From: Actinomycetota bacterium
GTDB taxonomy: Bacteria; Actinomycetota; Thermoleophilia; Gaiellales; Gaiellaceae
Assembly (NCBI GenBank): GCA_013821525.1
Contig: JACDGR010000105.1
Coordinates: forward strand, 1-9,496
Direction: 5' to 3'
Length of the DNA stretch: 9,496 nt
The notes beneath the pieces are model-generated. The model made no database searches, was not told the DNA's origin, and saw only the letters and a list, made by a program, of their open reading frames with translations. The translations under genes were made by a program, and so were the position numbers. The first letter of the stretch is position 1. The number at the start of each line of letters is the position of its first letter. Positions 1-5,369 of this stretch are shown here, one piece after another.

Positions 1-1
1 G

Positions 2-532
2 CGCAGCGCCGGCGGGGTCGAGTTGCGCACTGCAGACGGCGAGACGCGGCGCTTCGACGCGGCAGTCGTGGCCACGCACGCCGACCAGGCACTACGGCTG
101 CTCGAAGATCCGAGCGACGACGAACAACGCCTGCTCGGCGCCTTCGAGTACACGACGAACGACGCGATTCTCCACACGGATGCGAGGTTTTTGCCGGCGA
201 CGCGCGCCGCACGTGCATCGTGGAACTACCGGGTGGGTGAGAATGGCAAGCCGACGATGACCTACTACCTGAACCGGCTGCAGACGATCGAGGGCGACAC
301 GGACTGGTGCTTGACCCTGAACGGGAACGTGGCCGAGGAGCACGTGGTCGACCGAGGGACGTTCGAGCATCCGCTCTTCACTGCCGCAAGCATCGCCGCC
401 CAGCGTGAACTGCCGCGGCTCGCCGGCGTGCGACACACGTGGTACGCAGGCGCACATCACGGGAACGGCTTCCACGAGGACGGGCTCGCATCGGGAATCC
501 GAGCAGCAGAGGCGATGGGAGTCACCTGGTGA
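2..532 (+). CDS. FAD-dependent amine-oxidase-like oxidoreductase, C-terminal part (5' end outside window)
   Basis: This is the last 176 residues of a flavoprotein of the NAD(P)/FAD amine-oxidase type that usually precedes DUF1365 and Cfa-like genes. The frame is open to the left edge, so the TTG at 23 is internal and the Rossmann FAD-binding N-terminus is missing from view. Visible hallmarks are FDAAVVATHADQALRLL, the substrate-domain stretch NDAILHTD...LP....SWNY, then TYYLNRLQ, CLTLN, a FEHPLF segment and the C-terminal flavin-contacting block GAHHGNGFHEDGLASG. These are typical of the family. The gene ends in TGA inside a GTGA overlap with the DUF1365 start, so the two are translationally coupled. 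The family is often called a dehydrogenase or desaturase, but the reaction is not established from sequence. A role in oxidising or desaturating phospholipid acyl chains alongside the downstream methyltransferase is inference. Confidence 0.9.
   Translation, partial: RSAGGVELRTADGETRRFDAAVVATHADQALRLLEDPSDDEQRLLGAFEYTTNDAILHTDARFLPATRAARASWNYRVGENGKPTMTYYLNRLQTIEGDTDWCLTLNGNVAEEHVVDRGTFEHPLFTAASIAAQRELPRLAGVRHTWYAGAHHGNGFHEDGLASGIRAAEAMGVTW
517..521 (+). promoter_or_regulatory. Ribosome binding site fixing the DUF1365 start
   Basis: GGGAG lies 7 bases before the GTG at 529. This spacing, together with the GTGA overlap with the preceding stop, supports 529 rather than the more upstream in-frame ATG at 439, which would overlap the oxidoreductase by about 90 bases. 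Confidence 0.6.
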
Positions 533-1263
533 AATCGGCGCTCTACGAGGGCACGCTGATGCATGCGCGGCGCACGCCCGTCAAGAATGTCTTCACCTAC
601 CCGGTGTCGTACTGGCTGCTCGACCTGGACGAGCTGCCGGAGCTCGACGTGCGCCTCGCACTCTTCTCGCACAACCGCCGTAACGTCGTGACGTTCCGCG
701 ACAGCGATCACTTCGACGGTGGACCGTCGGCCAAGGACGCAGTGCTGGAGCTCGTCGCCGACCCGTCGGTCGAACGAGTCGTCGTGCTCACACAGCCGCG
801 CGTGCTCGGCTACGTCTTCAACCCGGTCTCGTTCTACTGGTGCTATCGCGCGGACGGCTCGCTCGCCTGCATGGTCGCCGAGCTCAGCAACACGTTCGGC
901 GAGCGACTGCCCGAGGTGCTGCGCGGCCCCGGCCCGCAATACGAGCACGACAAGCGCCTACACGTCTCGCCGTTCTTCGGCCTCGACCAGTCGTATGAGT
1001 GGGCGTTCTCGCAGCCGACCGACAGCGTGTGGTCGCGGATCAACGTGCGCGAGGGATCGACGAAGCCGTTCACGGCCGTTCTCCATGGCAGACGCCGAGA
1101 GCTGACGAACGCCTCGGTTGCGCGATCGCTCGTACGCTACCCCCTGATGCCGCTGCAGGTGACGACGCTCATTCACCGCCAGGCGGTCTCGCTGTGGCTG
1201 AAGCACGTGCCTTTCCACCACAAGCCTGCGTTCGTACCGGGGGAAGGATCGGTGCGCGGGTGA
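529..1263 (+). CDS. DUF1365 family protein
   Basis: This 244-aa protein has the full DUF1365 pattern. It starts with a Y-x-G-x-x-x-H-x-R segment (residues 6-14), followed by NVFTYPVSYWLLDLDEL (20-36), LFSHNRRN (45-52), GYVFNPVSFYWC (94-105), AELSNTFGER (117-126), KRLHVSPFF (142-150) and a C-terminal block ending around HRQAVSLWLKHVPFHHKPAF. Length and ends match the family. The GTG start at 529 is chosen because it overlaps the previous stop (GTGA) and has a GGGAG ribosome binding site. The stop also overlaps the next GTG at 1260. The biochemical role is unknown. DUF1365 is commonly found between an FAD oxidoreductase and a Cfa-like methyltransferase, so a part in modifying membrane fatty acids is a context inference. 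Several His, Cys and Asn residues in the conserved blocks could be catalytic, but I cannot assign them. Confidence 0.9.
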   Translation: MKSALYEGTLMHARRTPVKNVFTYPVSYWLLDLDELPELDVRLALFSHNRRNVVTFRDSDHFDGGPSAKDAVLELVADPSVERVVVLTQPRVLGYVFNPVSFYWCYRADGSLACMVAELSNTFGERLPEVLRGPGPQYEHDKRLHVSPFFGLDQSYEWAFSQPTDSVWSRINVREGSTKPFTAVLHGRRRELTNASVARSLVRYPLMPLQVTTLIHRQAVSLWLKHVPFHHKPAFVPGEGSVRG

Positions 1264-2498
1264 GTAGCGTCGAGCGCAGCTTGCGGACGGCGCCGAAGAC
1301 GCGCGCGCCGCTCGTCGACCGGTTCGCGGTCGCCGTGCTGGAGCGCGAGCTCCGCCACCTCGAGAGCGGCACGCTCGTCGTCGGGCTCCCCGACGGCTCG
1401 ACGCGAACGTTCGGCACCGGACGGCCGGTGGCCTTGGAGATCCACGACCGTGCGCTGTTTCGCCGGCTCGCGACGCGCGGCAAGGTCGGTTTCGGCGAGT
1501 CGTACACGGCGGGCGAGTGGGATACCGACGATCTCGTCGGCCTGTTCGAGCTGCTCCTGCGGAACTCCGAGGCTGCCGTCGCGCGCAACGGGAACGTCCG
1601 ACGGCTGGTCGAGGCACGACCTCGGCCGAACAGGCGCAACGGCCTCCTGCGCGCACGTCACAACATTGCCTACCACTACGACCTCGGCAACGAGCTCTTC
1701 GAGTTGATGCTCGACGAGACGATGACGTACTCGTGCGGGGTGTTCGAGCACGAGGGTTCGACGTTGGCCGACGCGCAGCGCGCCAAGCTGCAGCGCGTCT
1801 GTGACCAGCTTCAGCTCGGCCCCGACGATCATGTGCTCGAGATCGGCTGTGGCTGGGGCGGCTTTGCGCTGCACGCAGCGCAGACCACGGGCTGCCGTAT
1901 GACCGGGTTGACGATCTCTGCCGAGCAGGCACGGCTCGCCCGCGAGCGCGTCGCGGCCGCCGGCCTCGCCGACCGAGTCGAGATCGTGGAAGAGGACTAC
2001 CGCGAGCACGACGGCCGGTACACGAAGGTCGCGTCGATCGAGATGCTCGAGGCGATCGGGGAGCAGCAGTTCGGCACGTACTTCGCGACGATCGACCGCG
2101 TGCTCGCGCCCGGCGGGATCGCGTGCGTGCAGACGATCCTGATTCCCGACGACCGCTGGGACCGCTACCGCCGCTCACCCGACTGGATCGAGCAGTACGT
2201 GTTCCCGGGCTGCCTGATTCCCTCGCTGACCGCGCTGACGAAGGCGGCGACGGCGTCGTCCCGGCTGACGATGCTCGACGTGCACGAGATCGGCCCGCAC
2301 TATGCCGAGACGTTGCGCCGCTGGCGCGCGAACTTCCACGAGCGGATCAACGACGTCCTCGCGCTCGGCTACGACGACACCTTCGTGCGGACGTGGGATT
2401 TCTACCTCGCGTTCTGCGAGGCGGGCTTCAGAGTGCGCGCGCTGCGCGACGTTCAGCTAACGCTGTCGCGTCCGCTGAACGAATCTGTCGCGTTCTGA
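1260..2498 (+). CDS. cfa: Cyclopropane-fatty-acyl-phospholipid synthase family SAM methyltransferase
   Basis: This 412-aa protein belongs to the Cfa/mycolic-acid-cyclopropane-synthase family, which transfers a methylene or methyl group from S-adenosylmethionine to the double bond of an unsaturated phospholipid acyl chain at the membrane. An N-terminal lipid-binding-type domain (about 1-125) is followed by YHYDLGNELFELML (138-151), TYSCG with Cys159, the SAM loop VLEIGCGWGGF (192-202), SIEMLEAIG with Glu264, FPG (315-317), Tyr348 and TWDFYLAFCEAGFR (378-391). Cys159, Glu264, Ile293 and Tyr348 match bicarbonate-pocket residues of E. coli Cfa, but the pocket His is Gln291. GTG 1260 is chosen for its GTGA overlap with DUF1365; a purine-rich GGGGGAAGG lies 12 bases upstream, slightly far. 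The product could be a cyclopropane, a methyl-branched or a methyl-alkenyl (furan precursor) lipid; the symbol is family-level only. The last 46 bases overlap the converging dehydrogenase gene. Confidence 0.92.
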   Translation: MSSVERSLRTAPKTRAPLVDRFAVAVLERELRHLESGTLVVGLPDGSTRTFGTGRPVALEIHDRALFRRLATRGKVGFGESYTAGEWDTDDLVGLFELLLRNSEAAVARNGNVRRLVEARPRPNRRNGLLRARHNIAYHYDLGNELFELMLDETMTYSCGVFEHEGSTLADAQRAKLQRVCDQLQLGPDDHVLEIGCGWGGFALHAAQTTGCRMTGLTISAEQARLARERVAAAGLADRVEIVEEDYREHDGRYTKVASIEMLEAIGEQQFGTYFATIDRVLAPGGIACVQTILIPDDRWDRYRRSPDWIEQYVFPGCLIPSLTALTKAATASSRLTMLDVHEIGPHYAETLRRWRANFHERINDVLALGYDDTFVRTWDFYLAFCEAGFRVRALRDVQLTLSRPLNESVAF

Positions 2499-3424
2499 CA
2501 AAGCTCCCAGAGGCGCGCCCGCTCTTGCGCCTCGTCGAGCCGTCGCGTGCTGCGCCGGCGGTGCGTCGGACGAGCGCGGCGATCGAGGAAGAAGAGGCCG
2601 CTGCGTCCGGCAACCTCGGGCGCCGCCGCGAGCCAGGCGATCGTGTCGGCGCCCTGCTCGGGCGAACGGAGGACTGGAGCGAGCGCGCGGCTGAACCCGG
2701 GGAGACCGCTGCGCAAGCCGGGCGTGTCCGCCCAGCCGGGATGCATGGTGTTCACGGTCACGTTCGTGCCCGCGAGCCGTCCCGTCCACTCCTCTGCGAG
2801 TGCGACCTGCGCACGCTTGGTGCGCGAGTACGCCTTGACGCCGTCATAGGCCGCCTCCGTCGGCTGCAGCGCATCGACATCGAGCCGTTCGAGATACATC
2901 CCGCCCGAGGCGACGACGATCACGCGGCCGTCGAGAGCTGCTTCCAAGAGGGGAAGCAGCTTGCGGATCAGGAGAAACTGGGAGAGCACCTGCGTCGCGA
3001 ACGTCGCCTCGTAGCCTTCTGGGGTCAGGGTGTACTCGTGCGTCAACGCTCCCGCGTTCAGCACGAGCACGTCGAGGGTCTGCCGGGTCGCGGCGAAGCG
3101 GTCGGCGAGCGCTGCGGTCTCCGCGAGCGAGGAGAGGTCGGCGGCCAGCGTCTCCGAGCCTGGAAGCTCTGCGCATGCGCGGTCGAGCTTCTCCTGGCTG
3201 CGCCCGACGAGACAGAGGTGCGCTCCCTGTGCGGCGAGCAGCGTCGCCGCTTCGCGACCGAGGCCGGAGGTCGCGCCCGTGATCAGGACCGTCTTCCCGT
3301 CGAGCCGCAACTCGTCGAGCGGCGTCCAGTCGTAGAGACGGCGCCGTGCGTCGTACCCGACGCGGGTGAAGCTGCCGACAACTGTCTTTTCGAGAGCTGC
3401 GTCGACGACGCGACGCGCGTTCAC
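2453..3424 (-). CDS. Short-chain dehydrogenase/reductase, DHRS12-like
   Basis: This is a 323-aa NAD(P)-dependent oxidoreductase of the classical SDR fold. About 42 residues precede the Rossmann core, as in DHRS12-type members. Visible motifs are the cofactor loop TGATSGLG (49-56), VGRS (73-76) with an Arg after the second strand that suggests NADP(H), ADL (95-97), LNAG (122-125), the catalytic Ser173 in VASGG, the Tyr199-x-x-x-Lys203 pair, and the post-catalytic HPGW segment (228-231). The C-terminus has FFLDRR (278-283), RPTH and LWELC, also usual for this subgroup. The GTG start at 3424 overlaps the TGA of the SRPBCC gene by 4 bases (GTGA), so the two are coupled. The substrate is unknown; a lipid or lipid-like ketone/alcohol is inferred from neighbours. 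The C-terminal tail past LWELC runs antisense into the methyltransferase gene. Confidence 0.92.
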   Translation of the reverse strand: MNARRVVDAALEKTVVGSFTRVGYDARRRLYDWTPLDELRLDGKTVLITGATSGLGREAATLLAAQGAHLCLVGRSQEKLDRACAELPGSETLAADLSSLAETAALADRFAATRQTLDVLVLNAGALTHEYTLTPEGYEATFATQVLSQFLLIRKLLPLLEAALDGRVIVVASGGMYLERLDVDALQPTEAAYDGVKAYSRTKRAQVALAEEWTGRLAGTNVTVNTMHPGWADTPGLRSGLPGFSRALAPVLRSPEQGADTIAWLAAAPEVAGRSGLFFLDRRARPTHRRRSTRRLDEAQERARLWELCQNATDSFSGRDSVS

Positions 3425-3855
3425 GGGTTGAGGGCGGTGCGCATTCCGCCTGCAGCCTTGTCACCCGTCCGGTTGAAGATCAGCTGCAGGAGCGGATCGA
3501 GCACGCGACCCGCCGCCCCCTTGAACTCGAGTAGCGCGTCGTAGTGCACGCTCGATCCTTCCCCGTCGGGAGCGACGGTGATCGTGTCGCGCGAGACGAA
3601 CGTCGGCTGAAGCGCCTCGAGCACCACGAGCCGTGGCTCAGCGTAGGAGACGACCGAATAGTGCATCGGCACCTTGCGACCCGCGAACCGAACGACGAGG
3701 TCGAATCCGGCGCCGGTCTCGACCGGCTCTGTCGTGGTGCGCGTCGCCGTCTCGACGCTCGGATCCCAGTGTTGCGCGTTCGAAAATTCGGCCATGTATG
3801 CGAACGCTTCGGCAACCGGAAGCGTCGATTGAATCGTCGTCACGTAACGTGCCAT
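3421..3855 (-). CDS. SRPBCC (START-like/polyketide-cyclase-fold) family protein
   Basis: This 144-aa protein has the layout of a single SRPBCC/Polyketide_cyc2 domain: an opening strand, then an LPVAEAFAYMAEFSNAQHWD helix-turn segment (12-31), a run of alternating strands with VVRFAGRKVPMHYSVVSY (54-71), LVVLEAL (76-82), DTITVAP and SSVHYDALLEF (101-111), and a long C-terminal helix. Such domains form a hydrophobic cavity for lipids, polyketides or other apolar ligands and may carry or cyclise them. No catalytic residue can be assigned. It is first in a two-gene operon with the DHRS12-like dehydrogenase, suggesting it supplies or binds that enzyme's substrate (inference). ATG 3855 follows a GGAGG directly with no spacer, and a TATGAT box lies 5 bases upstream, so translation is probably from a leaderless or near-leaderless mRNA. 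A GTG at codon 5 is an alternative start with 12-base spacing. Confidence 0.88.
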   Translation of the reverse strand: MARYVTTIQSTLPVAEAFAYMAEFSNAQHWDPSVETATRTTTEPVETGAGFDLVVRFAGRKVPMHYSVVSYAEPRLVVLEALQPTFVSRDTITVAPDGEGSSVHYDALLEFKGAAGRVLDPLLQLIFNRTGDKAAGGMRTALNP

Positions 3856-3860
3856 CCTCC

Positions 3861-3866
3861 ATCATA
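3861..3866 (-). promoter_or_regulatory. Predicted -10 box (TATGAT) of the SRPBCC-SDR operon, leaderless type
   Basis: On the - strand TATGAT differs from TATAAT at one base and ends 5 bases before ATG 3855, putting the transcription start at or within a base or two of the A of ATG. No TTGACA-like -35 is visible at 16-18 bases upstream, which is common for actinobacterial promoters. Confidence 0.5.
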
Positions 3867-3877
3867 GGCTCCGACGC

Positions 3878-3889
3878 CGGCCCGGGCCG
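3878..3889. repeat. 12-bp perfect palindrome in the divergent intergenic region
   Basis: CGGCCCGGGCCG is self-complementary over its whole length. It sits 11 bases upstream of the TATGAT box, where a -35/spacer would be, and between two divergent genes, so it could be an operator. In GC-rich DNA such a site can also arise by chance. Confidence 0.35.
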
Positions 3890-3949
3890 CACCTCTCCTG
3901 ATTACCGGCAGCGGCTGCGGGGCATTCCATGCGTACCTAGTCAGCAACT

Positions 3950-3955
3950 GAAGGG
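3950..3955 (+). promoter_or_regulatory. Ribosome binding site fixing the TTG start at 3962
   Basis: GAAGGG lies 6 bases before TTG 3962. An in-frame TAG at 3938-3940 excludes any earlier start, so TTG is the first available initiation codon and is well placed. Confidence 0.55.
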
Positions 3956-3961
3956 ATCACC

Positions 3962-4459
3962 TTGGCGGAACTTACGAATCTCGAGACAAAGCTCGGAGAA
4001 GTGATCGGCCTGGCGATGGCAGCTCAGGCCGCAACGAAGAGCGTCGCAAAGCTCGCGCGGGCTGATAAGCGGCCCGGACTCGTCGAGAGCCTGAACAAGA
4101 TGCACGGTGAGGCCAAAGAGGCCGAGCAGCGCGGCAAGGAGATCGCCGGCACGTTCGAAGGCAAGAAGTCCGCGATTCTCAAGGAAGCACGCTCGGTCAA
4201 GGAGAAGGGCGCGGAGATGATGGAGACCTATCTCGATGAGGAGTCCGACACGCTCGACGGTCTCGAGTTCCTGACGATGGCCGAGGCAGGAGAGGTCGGA
4301 CACTGGGAGATCCTCGCCCGCTTCAACAAGCGCGCGCGCCATCCGGGGGTCCGCGAGCTGACGAGCTGGGGCCTACCGATTCAGAAGCGTCACCTGACGG
4401 ACGTGCGCGCATCGTCCCTGCAGATCGTCGACAACGAGGAGCCCGACGCGATTTCCTAG
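3962..4459 (+). CDS. Conserved-looking helical protein, possibly ferritin-like
   Basis: This 165-aa protein has no signal peptide or membrane segment and is strongly helical and charged. Helix candidates are about residues 5-32 (ETKLGEVIGLAMAAQAA), 38-64 (many Glu/Lys), 68-92, 98-126 and 133-156. Features reminiscent of ferritin-like bundles are Glu13 in the first helix, His48 with Glu50 and Glu53, the cluster Glu111-x-x-His114-x-Glu116 in LTMAEAGEVGHWEILAR, and His144 near the end. These do not fall into a clean E/ExxH/E/ExxH pattern, so metal binding is only a guess and a DUF892 (YciF)-like four-helix bundle is the nearest shape I can suggest. The start is TTG with GAAGGG 6 bases upstream. 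An AGGAG directly overlaps the stop and has no start codon nearby. The 88-aa gene begins 43 bases downstream. No partner is evident from context. Confidence 0.8.
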   Translation: MAELTNLETKLGEVIGLAMAAQAATKSVAKLARADKRPGLVESLNKMHGEAKEAEQRGKEIAGTFEGKKSAILKEARSVKEKGAEMMETYLDEESDTLDGLEFLTMAEAGEVGHWEILARFNKRARHPGVRELTSWGLPIQKRHLTDVRASSLQIVDNEEPDAIS

Positions 4460-4466
4460 AGGAGAA

Positions 4467-4502
4467 CGCCCGAATCACGGGTCAACCAACTAAACTCGGG
4501 CG
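4467..4502. repeat. 7-bp inverted repeat flanking a predicted -10 box
   Basis: CGCCCGA (4467-4473) and TCGGGCG (4496-4502) are perfect inverted copies separated by 22 bases. The right arm begins on the last base of the TAAACT box and ends directly before GTG 4503. It could be an operator for the 88-aa gene or a hairpin ending the preceding transcript, although no T-run follows. Confidence 0.4.
4491..4496 (+). promoter_or_regulatory. Predicted -10 box (TAAACT) for a leaderless GTG-start gene
   Basis: TAAACT fits TANNNT and ends 6 bases before GTG 4503, which places the transcription start on the start codon. No ribosome binding site lies at normal distance from this GTG, consistent with leaderless translation. 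No clear -35 element is visible. Confidence 0.5.
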
Positions 4503-4769
4503 GTGCTTACCCGGGCGCAAGTCGATGTTCTGCAGGATTGGGGCGTCGGCCTCGAGCAATCTGGCGCCAGCGATGAGCTGCGGGCAGCGGGTCGCGCGAT
4601 TCGGATGCTCGTCGACTACGTCGACGAGCTGGAACGTGCACGGTGGCACGAACGTGCGGCCGTCAGCGACCAGATCGACGGTGCACCGCCGGCGATCCCG
4701 CGCGAGGTACCGGAAGCGGAACGCTCGTTCCTGGGCGCGCTCGCACAGCGCATCGGCACGAGCCAGTAA
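4503..4769 (+). CDS. Small hypothetical protein (88 aa)
   Basis: I do not recognise this protein. It is acidic and mostly helical, with a first half containing DVLQDWGVGLEQSGASDELR (9-28) and then a helix RAIRMLVDYVDELERARWHE (about 31-50) that may form a coiled-coil or a dimer interface. A Pro-rich hinge follows (residues 61-69), then a short C-terminal helix. There is no Cys, signal peptide or membrane segment. The start is GTG with no usable ribosome binding site but with a TAAACT box 6 bases upstream, so a leaderless transcript is likely. It could also be read through from the 165-aa gene ending 43 bases earlier. Support for it being real is the promoter placement, GC-rich codon third positions like its neighbours, and the absence of a better gene on either strand here. 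Confidence 0.65.
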   Translation: MLTRAQVDVLQDWGVGLEQSGASDELRAAGRAIRMLVDYVDELERARWHERAAVSDQIDGAPPAIPREVPEAERSFLGALAQRIGTSQ

Positions 4770-4838
4770 CCGCGAGCTTTCCCCAGGATCGCGCCGCTGT
4801 TGATAACTCTGTGGACGGCGCAATCGCCGGCTGGTCGC

Positions 4839-5240
4839 CTAGCGAACTGCAAAGGCAACGGTGGTTCCCTTCCAGTAGTGCCAGGGAAGGTTGTCCACCA
4901 GCGCGTAGGAGCCGCGCTTCACCGAGACTACGAACGAGACCGTCCCGCCCGGTGCGATGACGCCGCTCGATGCAACCGGCACGAGAATCGCATGATCACC
5001 CTGCAAGGGGAAACGTTGTGCAAACCGAGGTGTTCGAACGAGCACGAGCTCGTGCGGCTCCTCGCCGAGGTTGCGCGCGACGATCCGGCCCGTTCCCGCA
5101 GAGACCAGCCCGAACGCGGGAACGACGCTCCACTCCCCCACATCCACGCGCAGCGCACCGCGTGCGCCCTCGGCTGCGCCCAGCGACGGGACGACTGTCA
5201 GCGTCGTGCAGACGAGCGATAGGGCGAGCAGCGCCTTCAT
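4839..5240 (-). CDS. Secreted cupredoxin-like protein with degenerate copper site
   Basis: This 133-aa protein begins with a Sec signal peptide (MKALLALSLVCTTLTVVPSL, probable cleavage near residues 22-24; no lipobox). The mature part reads as a plastocyanin/cupredoxin-type beta barrel: VDVGEWSVVPAF (32-43), GRIVARNLGEEPHELVLVRT (51-70), VIAPGGTVSFVVSVKRGSY (94-112) and the final loop ALVDNLPWHYWKGT. In blue copper proteins that last loop is C-x-x-P-x-H-x-x-x-G-M. Here His63 and His121 are kept, but the Cys position is Asp116 and the Met position is Thr126, so a normal type 1 copper centre is not possible. It may bind another metal, bind copper differently, or be structural. ATG 5240 has no strong ribosome binding site. 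It lies 129 bases downstream of the FAD oxidase on the same strand, so read-through expression is possible. Confidence 0.82.
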   Translation of the reverse strand: MKALLALSLVCTTLTVVPSLGAAEGARGALRVDVGEWSVVPAFGLVSAGTGRIVARNLGEEPHELVLVRTPRFAQRFPLQGDHAILVPVASSGVIAPGGTVSFVVSVKRGSYALVDNLPWHYWKGTTVAFAVR

Positions 5241-5315
5241 CTGGTCAGACCGTGGACGATTCGGACGCCGGGCGCCCCACCCGGAAGTCCCGCCTCGTCT
5301 TGGCCGAAGCGGCGG

Positions 5316-5361
5316 AAAAGCACTGGCCGGGACGAAGCGCTCGATTGCACCTCATCCCGGC
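5316..5361 (-). terminator. Possible weak terminator after the FAD oxidase gene
   Basis: Read on the - strand, GCCGGGA (5361-5355) and TCCCGGC (5332-5326) form a 7-bp stem with a 22-base loop 8 bases after the oxidase stop, followed 6 bases later by four T (5319-5316). The loop is long and the T-run is short and displaced, so it may be only partial or not function at all. Confidence 0.25.
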
Positions 5362-5369
5362 TTCGCGCG

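Noticed and set aside
439..528. Upstream extension of the DUF1365 gene to an in-frame ATG at 439
   Set aside because: It would overlap the oxidoreductase by about 90 bases, the added residues (RERLPRGRARIGN-type) are not family-like, and GTG 529 has both a ribosome binding site and a GTGA junction.
999..1259. Upstream extension of the Cfa-like gene to a GTG-type start at 999
   Set aside because: The extra 87 codons lie inside the DUF1365 gene and read as out-of-frame, low-similarity sequence; GTG 1260 gives the normal family length and a GTGA junction.
958..2178. Long - strand open frame of 406 codons across DUF1365 and Cfa
   Set aside because: Its Arg/Ser-rich translation is typical of the antisense frame of GC-rich genes and shows no domain.
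2490..2520. Bidirectional terminator between the convergent operons
   Set aside because: The two coding regions overlap and I see no GC stem followed by a T-run on either strand here.
2123..3544. Long + strand open frame of 473 codons across the SDR gene
   Set aside because: It is antisense to the SDR and SRPBCC genes, is rich in Arg/Ala/Gly and has no recognisable motif; the opposite strand carries complete SDR motifs.
4482..4858. - strand open frames (113 and 80 codons) opposite the 88-aa gene
   Set aside because: They have no ribosome binding site or promoter, and one contains Arg-rich low-complexity sequence; the + strand frame has a better-placed start.
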